Of a DNA stretch of 64,000 nt, positions 53,961 through 63,400 are shown piece after piece. Each line of letters opens with the position of its first letter. The first letter of the stretch is position 1. The DNA is taken from NCBI GenBank assembly GCA_934654775.1, contig CAKUGR010000004.1, forward strand, positions 1 to 64,000, given 5' to 3'. The notes below the pieces were generated by a model. It did no database searches. It worked only from the letters and a program-made list of their open reading frames with translations, and was not told the DNA's origin. The DNA is from an uncultured Collinsella sp. Its GTDB lineage: Bacteria; Actinomycetota; Coriobacteriia; Coriobacteriales; Coriobacteriaceae. The position numbers and the translations under genes were made by a program.

Positions 53961-55373
53961 ATGGACGCAACCGCAATTATCCTCGCTGCCGGCGAGGGCA
54001 CCCGCATGAAGTCGAACCACTGCAAGGTTTCGCACAAGATCCTGGGTAAGCCCATGGTCCAGTGGATCGTCGACGCCACCATCAAGGCCGGCTGCAGCCG
54101 CGTCGTGGTCGTCATCGGCAGCCACGCCGACGAGATGCGTGCCCTCATCGATGGCGCCTACGCCAACAGCGCCACCAAGGTCGAGTGTGTCGAGCAGACC
54201 GAGCGCCTGGGCACCGGCCACGCCGTCAAGGTCGCGCTCGAGGCCTGCGGCATCGCTGAGGGCCCGGTCGTCGTGCTCAACGGCGACCTGCCGCTCATCA
54301 CCGCCGACACCGTCGCCAAGTTCGCGCAGACCGTCGCCACCGGCGAGCTCGCCTGCACCGTCATGACCATGACCCCGCCCGATCCTTTTGGCTACGGCCG
54401 CATCAAGCTGGGCGCCGATGGTCAGATCGAGCGCATCATCGAGCAGAAGGACTGCACGCCCGAGCAGGCCGCCACGCTGCTGGAGTGCAACGCCGGCTGC
54501 TACGCCTTCGACGGTGCGCAGCTTGCCGCCCACATTAACGAGATCGGCAACGACAACGCGCAATCCGAGTACTACCTGCCCGACATGCTCGAAATCCTCA
54601 AGGGTCATGGCCAGGCAGTCTCCATCTTCCACTGCGACGACTACCGCGACGGCCTGGGCGTCAACAGCCGCATCCAGCTCGCGCAGCTTACCGCCATCGC
54701 GCGCGACCGCATCAACGAGCACTGGATGGCAGAGGGCGTCACGTTCATCGACCCCACGCAGGCTTGGATCGGCCCCGACGCCACCATCGGCCGCGACACC
54801 GTCGTGTGGCCGCAGACGCACCTAATCGGCCACGTCACCGTGGGCGAAGAGTGCCAGCTCGGCCCCAACAGTCGCCTCACCGACACCACCGTCGGCAGCG
54901 GCTGCATCATCGATGAGACCATCGCCATCGAGGCCGTCATCGAGAACGGCGTCGACTGCGGACCGCGCGCCTACCTGCGCCCGGGCACCCACATGCTCGA
55001 CGGCTCCAAGGCCGGTACGCACGTGGAGATCAAGAAGTCCACGATCGGCGAGGGCTCCAAGGTGCCGCACCTGTCCTACATCGGCGACACCACCATGGGC
55101 TCCGGCGTCAACGTGGGCGCAGGCTCCATCACCTGCAACTACGACGGCGTGCACAAGCACAAGACCGTCATCGGCAAGGATGCCTTCATCGGTTCCGACA
55201 CCATGATGGTCGCGCCCGCCCAGATTGGCGACGGTGCACTCGTGGCCGCCGGCTCCGTCATCACCGAGCCGGTCCCGGCCGATGCTCTTGGCCTGGGTCG
55301 CGCCCGTCAGGTAAATATTGAGGGCTGGGCCGCCGATTATCGCCGCCGTCTGCACGAGGACGACGAGGTATAA
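53961..55373 (+). CDS. glmU: Bifunctional UDP-GlcNAc pyrophosphorylase / GlcN-1-P acetyltransferase
   Basis: 470 residues. N-terminal uridylyltransferase with LAAGEGTRMKS and QTERLGTGHAVK, C-terminal left-handed beta-helix acetyltransferase with hexapeptide repeats and RPGTHMLDGSKAGTHVEIKK, NYDGVHKHKT. Makes UDP-GlcNAc for peptidoglycan. AGGAG six bases upstream fixes the ATG at 53961. Followed by its own terminator and prs in the same direction, a common pairing in Gram-positive bacteria. Confidence 0.96.
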   Translation: MDATAIILAAGEGTRMKSNHCKVSHKILGKPMVQWIVDATIKAGCSRVVVVIGSHADEMRALIDGAYANSATKVECVEQTERLGTGHAVKVALEACGIAEGPVVVLNGDLPLITADTVAKFAQTVATGELACTVMTMTPPDPFGYGRIKLGADGQIERIIEQKDCTPEQAATLLECNAGCYAFDGAQLAAHINEIGNDNAQSEYYLPDMLEILKGHGQAVSIFHCDDYRDGLGVNSRIQLAQLTAIARDRINEHWMAEGVTFIDPTQAWIGPDATIGRDTVVWPQTHLIGHVTVGEECQLGPNSRLTDTTVGSGCIIDETIAIEAVIENGVDCGPRAYLRPGTHMLDGSKAGTHVEIKKSTIGEGSKVPHLSYIGDTTMGSGVNVGAGSITCNYDGVHKHKTVIGKDAFIGSDTMMVAPAQIGDGALVAAGSVITEPVPADALGLGRARQVNIEGWAADYRRRLHEDDEV

Positions 55374-55390
55374 CGTTTTACCAAGCATCT

Positions 55391-55422
55391 AAGGAGCTGT
55401 TCCATGGGAGCGGCTCCTTTTT
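55391..55422 (+). terminator. Terminator of glmU
   Basis: Stem AGGAGC / GCTCCT (with further pairs across TGTTCC...GGGAGCG) followed by TTTTT. Confidence 0.75.
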
Positions 55423-55565
55423 CTATCGTGACCTGCGCGACCGGATGAGTGGTCGGTTCGTGTCCGTTGACGGTAAAGACGTTATCAAGACTCGATAAAC
55501 CCCGCCGCGCGGTTACAATGCAACAAGGCATCTATATGGCATTCGATGTATAAAGGAGAAGGGTA

Positions 55566-56552
55566 ATGCCGATTAATGATCCCGAGAAGTCGGAGAATAT
55601 GCGCAAGTCCATCCGCGTGTATTCCGGTTCCTCCAACCGTCCCCTCGCTCAGAAGATTGCTGAGTACCTTGGGGTCGAGCTTTCGGGCCTTACGCTAAAG
55701 CAGTTCGCCAATGGTGAGATTTACGCCCGCTACGACGAGACCGTCCGCGGCGCCGACGTCTTCCTGATTCAGTCCGTGGCCGGCGGCAATGTCAACGACA
55801 TGCTCATGGAGCTGCTCATCGCCACCGACGCTGCCAAGCGCGCATCCGCCCGCTCCATCACCGCCGTCATCACCCACTACGGCTATGCCCGCCAGGACCG
55901 CAAGGCCGGCCCGCGCGAGCCCATCACCGCCCGCCTCGTCGCCAACCTGCTCGAGCGCGCCGGTGTCAACCGCATCATCACCCTCGACCTGCACCAGGGC
56001 CAGATCCAGGGCTTCTTTGATATCCCGGTTAACCACCTGTCCGCGCTGCCGCTGTTTGGCCAGTACTACAACGACATGCACTTCGACACCGACAACCTGG
56101 TCGTCGTCTCCCCCGACGTGGGCCGCGCCAAGGCCGCCAAGAAGCTGTCCGACATGCTCGGCTGCGACCTGGCCATCGCCCACAAGGGCCGTCCGCGCCA
56201 CAACGCTGCCGAGGTCATGGGCATCATCGGTGACATCAAGGGCAAGACCTGCATCATCAACGACGATATGATCGACACCGCTGGCACCCTGTGCGCCAAC
56301 GTCAAGGAGCTCAAGGCCATGGGCGCCGGCGACATCTACGTGTGCGCCACCCACGGCATCTTCTCCGGTCCGGCCATCGAGCGCCTGAACGACGCCCCCA
56401 TCGTCGAGTGCGTCGTCACCGATGCCATTCCCGTCGAGGTCGGCGGCAAGATCAAGACCATCTCGGTCGCCGAGGAATTCGCTCAGGCCATCTCCGCCGT
56501 TTACCACGAGGAGCCCGTCTCCACGCTCGTCGGCGGCGACTTCGCGCTGTAG
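55566..56552 (+). CDS. prs: Ribose-phosphate pyrophosphokinase
   Basis: 328 residues. Makes PRPP from ribose 5-phosphate and ATP for nucleotide, His and Trp synthesis. Motifs: FANGEIYARYDETVRGADVF, ATP-site YGYARQDRKAGPREPI, DLHQGQIQGFFDIPVNHL, and the PRPP loop CIINDDMIDTAGTL. Class I, with the regulatory-loop residues present. AAGGAG plus AAGGG before the ATG; TACAAT at 55513-55518 is a candidate -10. Confidence 0.96.
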   Translation: MPINDPEKSENMRKSIRVYSGSSNRPLAQKIAEYLGVELSGLTLKQFANGEIYARYDETVRGADVFLIQSVAGGNVNDMLMELLIATDAAKRASARSITAVITHYGYARQDRKAGPREPITARLVANLLERAGVNRIITLDLHQGQIQGFFDIPVNHLSALPLFGQYYNDMHFDTDNLVVVSPDVGRAKAAKKLSDMLGCDLAIAHKGRPRHNAAEVMGIIGDIKGKTCIINDDMIDTAGTLCANVKELKAMGAGDIYVCATHGIFSGPAIERLNDAPIVECVVTDAIPVEVGGKIKTISVAEEFAQAISAVYHEEPVSTLVGGDFAL

Positions 56553-56580
56553 TCGCTCGACCCTCGCATCCCTCCGGAAG

Positions 56581-56675
56581 CCCCGGACACGCCTGCGGGG
56601 TTATCACGCGAACGTCCTCGCCGCTTTGCGGCTGCGGGATGTTCGCTTTGATAACCCCTCCCGGCGTGTCCGGGG
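56581..56675. terminator. 95-nt three-tier hairpin between prs and pth
   Basis: Nested perfect stems CCCCGGACACGCC/GGCGTGTCCGGGG, GGGGTTATCA/TGATAACCCC and GCGAAC/GTTCGC around a CCGC-rich loop, followed by TTTCC. Larger than a normal terminator. Confidence 0.7.
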
Positions 56676-56794
56676 TTTCCTGCTGTCTCGGGGCAGCTGT
56701 TTTCTGAAATGACTTTGCTGCAACCTTTCCTCGCCTTCGGCGGGCGTGGTAGCCTTTGTCGTTGATTGAACTATTTACGTAACGGAGGACAAAC

Positions 56795-57424
56795 ATGGCA
56801 GCTGCACAGCCGCTCAAAATTCGCATGGTTGCCGGACTTGGTAACCCGGGCGAGGAATATGCCGAGACCCGCCACAACGCCGGCTTTAAGGCGATCGACG
56901 AGCTGGCCCGTCAGGCCGGTGTCACGTACTGGAAAAACCAGGCCGGCGCCGAGGTCGCGCTCATCAACATCAACGACCCCGAGGAAGAGGGCGGCAAGCG
57001 CCAGATCGTGCTGGTCAAACCGCAGTCGTACATGAACACCTCGGGCGGCCCCATCTCCAAGCTCTGCCGCGAGTACAAGATCAAGGCCGAGGAGCTGCTC
57101 GTGATCCATGACGAGCTCGATATTCCCGCCGGCGACGTGCGCGTTAAGGTTGGCGGCGGCCACGCCGGTCACAACGGACTGCGCTCGATTATCGACAAGA
57201 TGGGCAGTCGCGACTTTAGCCGCATCCGCACCGGCATCGGCAACCCTCCCGGCAAGATGGCCGTGGCAGACTATGTGCTTAAGCAGCTGCGCGCCCGCGA
57301 GGCCGAGGATTTCCAGGACACCTGCGCCCGCGCGGCCGACGCCGCCGGCCTGGCGATTGTGCACGGCGTGGTCTATGCCCGCGACCATGTCAACGGCGCC
57401 GCCTCCGCCAACGGCAAGCACTAA
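56795..57424 (+). CDS. pth: Peptidyl-tRNA hydrolase
   Basis: 209 residues. Frees peptidyl-tRNAs dropped from ribosomes. Motifs GLGNPGEEYAETRHNAGF with catalytic His, KPQSYMNTSG, HDELDIPAGDVRVKVGGGHAGHNGLRSI. Normal length. CGGAGG before the ATG. In many actinobacteria it follows prs as here. Confidence 0.95.
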   Translation: MAAAQPLKIRMVAGLGNPGEEYAETRHNAGFKAIDELARQAGVTYWKNQAGAEVALININDPEEEGGKRQIVLVKPQSYMNTSGGPISKLCREYKIKAEELLVIHDELDIPAGDVRVKVGGGHAGHNGLRSIIDKMGSRDFSRIRTGIGNPPGKMAVADYVLKQLRAREAEDFQDTCARAADAAGLAIVHGVVYARDHVNGAASANGKH

Positions 57425-57430
57425 AACCTA

Positions 57431-57620
57431 TCATTTAGGGACAGGTTTATTTTGGCAGGTTTTACCTGCGGAAACGCCCCAGTTGCGGCATCACGATAAA
57501 CCGCGCACCGCCATACACGCATAGCACCCCAAAGGGGGCCGGCCTCATCACAACCCGAGGCCGGCCCCCTTTGCTGCCTTACCTGATAAAACTGACCAAA
57601 ATAAACCTGCCCCTATTTGG
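57431..57620. repeat. GGGACAGGTTTATTTTGG dyad element
   Basis: CATTTAGGGACAGGTTTATT (57430 on) and its near reverse complement AATAAACCTGCCCCTATTTG (57599-57619) enclose a strong terminator hairpin. Related in end sequence to the GGGGACAG repeats near 0.3 and 3.9 kb. Fills most of the 57425-57798 gap. Confidence 0.65.
57531..57572 (+). terminator. Terminator of pth
   Basis: 16-bp perfect stem AAAGGGGGCCGGCCTC / GAGGCCGGCCCCCTTT with a 10-base loop, inside the dyad element. Confidence 0.85.
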
Positions 57621-57687
57621 TAGGACAAAGTGGATAAACCCTTTTCCCAACCGCCGAAGACACACGTAAGCGACATGCCCATGAGGG

Positions 57688-57738
57688 TATAATTTGCACC
57701 GTATGTCTGCACAACGCCTGTGCGCGTACGGTTTTATT
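57688..57738 (+). promoter_or_regulatory. nfnAB promoter -10 and leader attenuator-like hairpin
   Basis: TATAAT at 57688-57693. Just downstream, CCGTA...GCACA / TGTGC..TACGG (57699-57731) forms a hairpin followed by TTTTATT, like an intrinsic terminator inside a ~100-base leader. A second CCGT...ACGG pair lies further on, before GAGAGGGG and the nfnA ATG. Confidence 0.45.
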
Positions 57739-57798
57739 CGGGCTACCGTCCATTTCCGTGGAGGCACGGTTCGGCGGCCCTAACAAGAGAGGGGTTCT

Positions 57799-58638
57799 AT
57801 GTATAAGATCCTGGAGAAGACGCAGTTCTCGGAGAAGGTGTTCAAGTTCCGCATCGAGGCGCCTGCAATCGCCAAACATGCGCACGCTGGACAGTTCCTC
57901 ATGGTCCGCGCCAACGAGACGGGCGAGCGCGTCCCGTTTACCCTGGCCGGCTGGAACGGTGACGAGGGCTGGGTCGAGTTCATCTTCATGGTGATCGGCA
58001 AGACCACCGAGATGCTGTCCACCTACGAGGCCGGCGAGTCGCTGCGCGACGTCGTGGGCCCGCTGGGCGTTCCCACCGAGATGGCCGAGGGCCCCTGCGC
58101 CGTCATTGGCGGCGGCGTCGGCCTGGCAATTGCCTTCCCGGTCGCCAAGCACCTGGTCGAGACCGGTCATGAGGTCCACGCCATCATGGGCGCCCGCACC
58201 AAGGACCTCCTGCTCATGGAGGACCAGTTCCGCGAGCTCCTCGACGAGGACCACATCCACATCACCACTGACGACGGTTCCTACGGCGAGCAGGGCGTTG
58301 TCACCGCTCCGCTGGAGCGCCTGCTGCAGGACAAGGCCGTGAGCCAGGTCTTCTGCGTCGGCCCTGTTCCGATGATGAAGTTCTCGACCCTCACCGCCCA
58401 GAAGTACGACACCCCCATCACCGCGTCGCTCAACCCCATCATGGTTGACGGCACCGGCATGTGCGGCTGCTGCCGCGTCGAGGTGGGCGGCGTGACCAAG
58501 TTCGCTTGCGTCGACGGCCCTGACTTCGATGCCACCCTGGTCGACTGGGATGACCTTCGTGCCCGCCAGGCCGCTTACCGTTCCGAAGAGGGCGAGTCCC
58601 TCAAGGCCTATGAGGAAAAGAGCTGCGCATGCCACTAG
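57799..58638 (+). CDS. nfnA: NfnA-type ferredoxin:NADP oxidoreductase alpha subunit
   Basis: 279 residues of the PyrK/GltB-like FNR family: FAD-binding region ERVPFTLAGW, NAD site VIGGGVGLAIAFPVAKHL, and a [2Fe-2S] site with MCGCCRVEVGG and CVDGPDFD. With the next gene it makes the NfnAB (also SudBA-like) complex that couples reduced ferredoxin plus NADH to NADPH formation by electron bifurcation. Overlaps nfnB by ten bases. GAGAGGGG lies before the ATG. Confidence 0.88.
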   Translation: MYKILEKTQFSEKVFKFRIEAPAIAKHAHAGQFLMVRANETGERVPFTLAGWNGDEGWVEFIFMVIGKTTEMLSTYEAGESLRDVVGPLGVPTEMAEGPCAVIGGGVGLAIAFPVAKHLVETGHEVHAIMGARTKDLLLMEDQFRELLDEDHIHITTDDGSYGEQGVVTAPLERLLQDKAVSQVFCVGPVPMMKFSTLTAQKYDTPITASLNPIMVDGTGMCGCCRVEVGGVTKFACVDGPDFDATLVDWDDLRARQAAYRSEEGESLKAYEEKSCACH

Positions 58639-60038
58639 TTAATGGTCGTTTCGTTGCCGATATGAAGTCGCCCCGCACCCCCGATAACGAGGAGCCGGCC
58701 GCCGAGCGCGCCTGCGACTTCCGCCCCGTCGACAAGGGCTTCACCGAGGAGATGGCGCTGGCCGAGGCCGAGCGCTGCCTCAACTGCAAGAAGCCGTTCT
58801 GTGTTGAGGGCTGCCCCGTCAACATCAACATCCCCCGCTTTATCGAGCAGATCCGCGAGAAGGACTTCGGCGGCGCTCTCGATACCATCCGTGAGGACTC
58901 CATGCTTCCCGCCATCTGCGGCCGCGTCTGCCCGCAGGAGAACCAGTGCGAGGGCAAGTGCATCCGTGGCAAGAAGTCCGAGCCTGTGGCCATCGGCCAG
59001 CTCGAGCGCTTCCTGGGTGACCGCCCCGAGCTCGCCTCCACGCCCAAGATGGCTCCCAAGAACGGCAAGAAGGTCGCCGTCGTCGGCTCCGGCCCGTCCG
59101 GCATCACCTGCGCCGGCGAGCTCGCCCGTAACGGCTTTGACGTCACCGTCTTTGAGGCCTTCTTTACCGGCGGCGGCGTGCTGGTCTACGGCATCCCCGA
59201 GTTCCGTCTGCCCAAGGCAGTCGTCAAGCGCGAGATTGACGGCCTGGAGGACATGGGCGTCAAGTTTGAGTACAACTCCGTCGTGGGCAACATGGCTACG
59301 GCCGAGGAGTTGTTCGAGCAGGGCTTCGACGCCATCTACGTGGCGACCGGCGCTGGCCTGCCCAAGTTCCTCAACGTCCCCGGCGAGAACCTGCCCAACG
59401 TCTTCTTCGCCAACGAGTACCTCACCCGCGTGAACCTGATGAAGGCCAACAAGTTCCCCGAGTACGACACCCCCACCAAGCATGGCAAGAACGTCGTTGT
59501 CTTTGGTGGCGGCAACGTGGCTATGGACGCTGTCCGTACCGCCAAGCGCCTGGGCGCCGAGCACGCCATCATCGCCTACCGCCGTACCGAGGACGAGATG
59601 CCCTGCCGTCGCGCCGAGCTGCATCACGCTAAGGCCGAGGGCGTCGAGGTCCTGCCGCTCGTCTCCCCGCTCGAGTTTGTCGCTGGCGAGGACGGCTCCG
59701 TGTGCGCCGTCAAGGTCCAGAAGATGGAGCTCGGCGAGCCCGACGAGTCCGGCCGCCGTCGCCCGGTGCCCATCGAGGGCGCCATCGAGGAGATCCCCTG
59801 CGATGTCGCGATCTCGGCTATCGGCACCAACGCCAACCCCTTCGCTGCCAAGATCGGCGGCAAGATGGAGCTCAACAAGTGGGGCTACATCGTCGCCGAC
59901 GAGGAGACCGGCCAGACCACCGATCCCCGCATCTGGGCCGGCGGCGACATCGTCACCGGTGCCGCTACGGTCATTCTGGCGATGGGCGCCGGCAAGAAGG
60001 CTGCTGCTTCCATCACCAAGAGCCTGCTGGGCGAGTAA
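58629..60038 (+). CDS. nfnB: NfnB-type subunit (NADPH-dependent GltA-like)
   Basis: 469 residues. N-terminal double [4Fe-4S] domain: CLNCKKPFCVEGCPVNI and CGRVCPQENQCEGKC. FAD site VGSGPSGITCAGEL with GGGVLVYGIPEFRLPK, NADP site GGGNVAMDAVRTAKRLG, and the closing WAGGDIVTGAATVI. Named NfnB because the gene directly follows and overlaps an NfnA-type gene; a stand-alone glutamate synthase small subunit is less likely since no large subunit is near. Would work with the Ech complex in handling ferredoxin electrons. Confidence 0.9.
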   Translation: MPLVNGRFVADMKSPRTPDNEEPAAERACDFRPVDKGFTEEMALAEAERCLNCKKPFCVEGCPVNINIPRFIEQIREKDFGGALDTIREDSMLPAICGRVCPQENQCEGKCIRGKKSEPVAIGQLERFLGDRPELASTPKMAPKNGKKVAVVGSGPSGITCAGELARNGFDVTVFEAFFTGGGVLVYGIPEFRLPKAVVKREIDGLEDMGVKFEYNSVVGNMATAEELFEQGFDAIYVATGAGLPKFLNVPGENLPNVFFANEYLTRVNLMKANKFPEYDTPTKHGKNVVVFGGGNVAMDAVRTAKRLGAEHAIIAYRRTEDEMPCRRAELHHAKAEGVEVLPLVSPLEFVAGEDGSVCAVKVQKMELGEPDESGRRRPVPIEGAIEEIPCDVAISAIGTNANPFAAKIGGKMELNKWGYIVADEETGQTTDPRIWAGGDIVTGAATVILAMGAGKKAAASITKSLLGE

Positions 60039-60066
60039 TCACCTGCAGCGCTAGCCATCAAACGGC

Positions 60067-60105
60067 AAAGTCCCCGTCGAGCACACGCCCGGCGGGGACT
60101 TTTTC
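60067..60105 (+). terminator. Terminator of nfnAB
   Basis: AAAGTCCCCG / CGGGGACTTT stem followed by TTTTT, about 30 bases after the stop codon. Confidence 0.85.
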
Positions 60106-60180
60106 TATGCCGACCGCCCCAACCACCACGATGGGGACAGGCACCTTTGTGGTGGTCTGGGGTCTGGTCGGTCGTTTTGT

Positions 60181-60396
60181 CTCGATCTGTAACACGTGGG
60201 GCCCGTTGAGCATCGTAGTTGTTACAGATCGAGATATTGCTCCAGCCGCCCCCGCTTTATCTCAATCTGTAACAGTTAGAGGCCAAATTCCTCGCTACGT
60301 GTTACAGATCGAGACGTTAGGTTGGCAGCCGAACAGTTCATCTCAATCTGTAACACCTGGAGCCCAAATATCTGGCTTGGTGTTACAGATTGAGAT
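60181..60396. repeat. Array of three hairpin units (CTCAATCTGTAACA family)
   Basis: Same unit as at 35391-35776: arms TCTCGATCTGTAACA / TGTTACAGATCGAGA at about 60179-60234, 60259-60314 and 60340-60396 with ~25-30-base spacers. Preceded by a GGGGACAG copy in an ACCACCAC...GTGGTGGT dyad (60121-60156). The 60039-60432 gap has no gene. Confidence 0.8.
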
Positions 60397-60432
60397 TTTG
60401 TAAAAGCCGAGGATAGGCGCCGCCACCAAAAC

Positions 60433-63400
60433 CTAACGCTTGCGGCGCTTGGTTGCGGCGACACCGGCGGCGGCGATGGTTGCGCCGGCGATGCCCAGGG
60501 CGGTGACCGCCATCGCGGCAGAGTCACCCGTGCCGGCGAGCTCCGTGCCTCCGGACTTCTTGCCGTTCTCGCCCTTACCCTTGGACTTGTCCGTCGTCAC
60601 CGTAGTCGCGGTCGAGGTCGACCCGCCCGCAGCAGTCCCGGCGGAGCCAGTACCGCCGCCTTGCTCACCGCCACCAGGCGTCGGCTGCGGTTCAGGCGTC
60701 GGTTCAGGTCCCGGCTCGGGTGCCACCTCATCAGTCACCGTAATCGTAATGTTCAAGCGCTCGGAATACTCGCTGTACGACATACCGGGGCGCTGCGCCG
60801 CAATGCGCACGTACATGTTGCTATCGAGCGCAATAGGCTCGGTGTACTTTACGCGGCCTTCGTCACGGCAGGGGCAGGTGTCATTGGTGGTGTACCAAAT
60901 AGTGGCACCCTCCTCGGCCGAAAGCTCCAGCTTGGCACCCTTGGGCACCGTGATGTAGTTCTCCTTGGGCGACCATGCGCCAAATGTCGTCCCACCGATC
61001 ACGGCCACCGGGCGCGCCGGACGTACGGCCTCGGCAGACACACGAACGTCGACCTGCTTGGACAACGCCGTGCCATCCACCGTCGCCGCCAGCGTCGTCA
61101 GACCCGGCAGAGCACCATGCAGCACGAACGTCGCGGCGCCGTCCTCACCTGTCACAGCTTGCATGGCATCCGCAGAGCAGATGGCCTCAGAATCCAGCCC
61201 AACACTAACCGTGGCGCCGGTAAACGGCTTGCCATCCTTATCGGTTACGTGTGCCACCAGCTCAAAGTCGTCGCCCTCGAGCATGGTCACCGCCTGTTCC
61301 ACGTTGAGCTTGAGCTTGTCAGCCCGCATGCCCACGACAAGCTCGCCGCTCGCCCAGGCAGACATCGCCGTGCCCGCATAGTTGCGAGCGCCGTCGAGGT
61401 CAAAGGCAACGGTCGACCCCGCCTCGCGCGCATCGTCATAGCAGATACGCAGCACGCGCGACAGCGGCTTGCCATCGGGGTCGTCCTGCTTATCGAGCCA
61501 CGTATACGTCACGTCACCCAGTCCCTGCGCGTCCAGCGCGGCCACAGCGTCATCACTCGCGTCCATATACTGCGTAAACTCAATCTCAACACAGTCGGTA
61601 TAGGCATGGACCGACGCCACCTCGGGTGCCGCCGTCGACACCAGGGCAATGTTCACCTCAGTCTGAATCGGCGGCACGCGCAGCCAGGCCGAACGCGCTT
61701 CCTCGTAACCGTCCTTGGTCACGCGCACCTGATACCAACCGGTCGGCGTATTCCAGTTGTAAGCACCGTCCGCACCCGTCGCAAGCGGGTTGGCCTGCTC
61801 ATACTCCTCGGCATCCCAGCGTACGGCATTGGTGCCGTACGCATCGTCGGCACTCCACAGCTCAACCGTCGCACCCTCAACCGTGTTGGACAGTAGGCCC
61901 TCGTATACCACACCCGCAGGATCGGGCGCCGCCTTGGCAGCCACATTGCGATAACGCGTCTCAAAGATCGACTGCATCTTCTCGTCCGAGATCAAACCGT
62001 CCTTGTTGGCTTTGTAGACCTCGGCATCGGTCAGCTCACCCCAGTTGACCGTAATGCGATTCTGGCATGCACGCTCCACCTGTTCGCAGGCAACATCGTA
62101 AGCGCACTCGGCGTTCGTCAGCTTAATCGCGCGCTCCGAACCGACGCTCGTTGAGGCGGCGTCATAGGCGGCGCCCACCACGGTTCCCGCCGAACCCGCC
62201 GTCAGCACGCCGGCGATCGTCATAACAGAGCCCACCGCCACATCGGTACTGTCATGGCAAAGCTGGCGATACAGCAGATCCTCAAACGCACGAGCCTTCT
62301 CCATGGCATCGCGCAGCGCGTAGATGCACTTCCAGTCGTCCTCGGTTTTCTCGGGTTTGGCAAGCAAGCGCGTATGCTGCAGCTCGTAGCCCTCGCGCTC
62401 GCCCTTCACCTTCTGCATGCGGACGTTCACGTTTTCCCAGTTCTTGCTGGCATCGTTTACGCCGTAAATGCCGGTAAAGATGCCGATACCCTGAGTCGCC
62501 GCGGGAAACGCCTGCCCGGCCGCCTTCCATGCGTCGGTCTTAAAGACCTGCCCGAACATCTCGCACTCGATCTTGTAGCTCTTGAGCGAACGAATCGTGC
62601 GAATGAGCTTCATATGCGCGCTCACATCGCCGTTGAGCTTCCAGGCCATGAGCCACCCGCGGACCTTGGAGTTATTGAGGCTATGTACCACATTCCAGTT
62701 GTCGTACAGGTTGTCCAAAATGTCGCACTGCATGGCAATCGAGTTAAACAGCAGTGCCTGGTTTTTGTTGTTATTGGAGTTCTCGATAAACTCGGACTCG
62801 ATATAGGCCGTCTGCTCACCGTCGGGCGCGGCGACCTTAAAGCCCTTGACGGTATCGTCGTCGGCCGCCTTGTAGCTCAGGGAACTGCCGAGTGCCTGGC
62901 CCAGATCGCTAAACCCGCTCGTCGACTGACCCTTATACTCGCTAGCCTTAATACCTGCGCACTTGTTGAGCGCCGCAGCGGTTGCGTCATTCCAGCTGCC
63001 GTATTGGTTGAGCTGGCCGATACCCAGCGACTGACCCACCAGATCCTCGGCCTGCTGCGTAATGAACTCCGCACGCGACGCATGGTCGACGAGTTCCTTG
63101 AGTGCCGCCGCATCCGCAGCATTCGCGCCCTGTGCCGCCGCGAGTTCCTGGTACCAGTCCTCGCTGGTTCCATAGGCGTCCTCAAAGATCATCTTATCCA
63201 CGTTGACGCCGTAGCTGTCGCCCTGTTTGGTCAGCAGCGCCGACGAGCCGCCGACCGCGGCCTTAAGCTCGGCCGCAAACTGCGCGGCTTCGTCGTTGCC
63301 GCCCTCTTCGCCCTCGCCACTGCGAGCGGCGGGAGCGCGGCGGGCCTTGCGGGCGCTGCCGCCTTGGGCCTCATCGTCCGCTCCGGCCTCCTCGTCCTTG

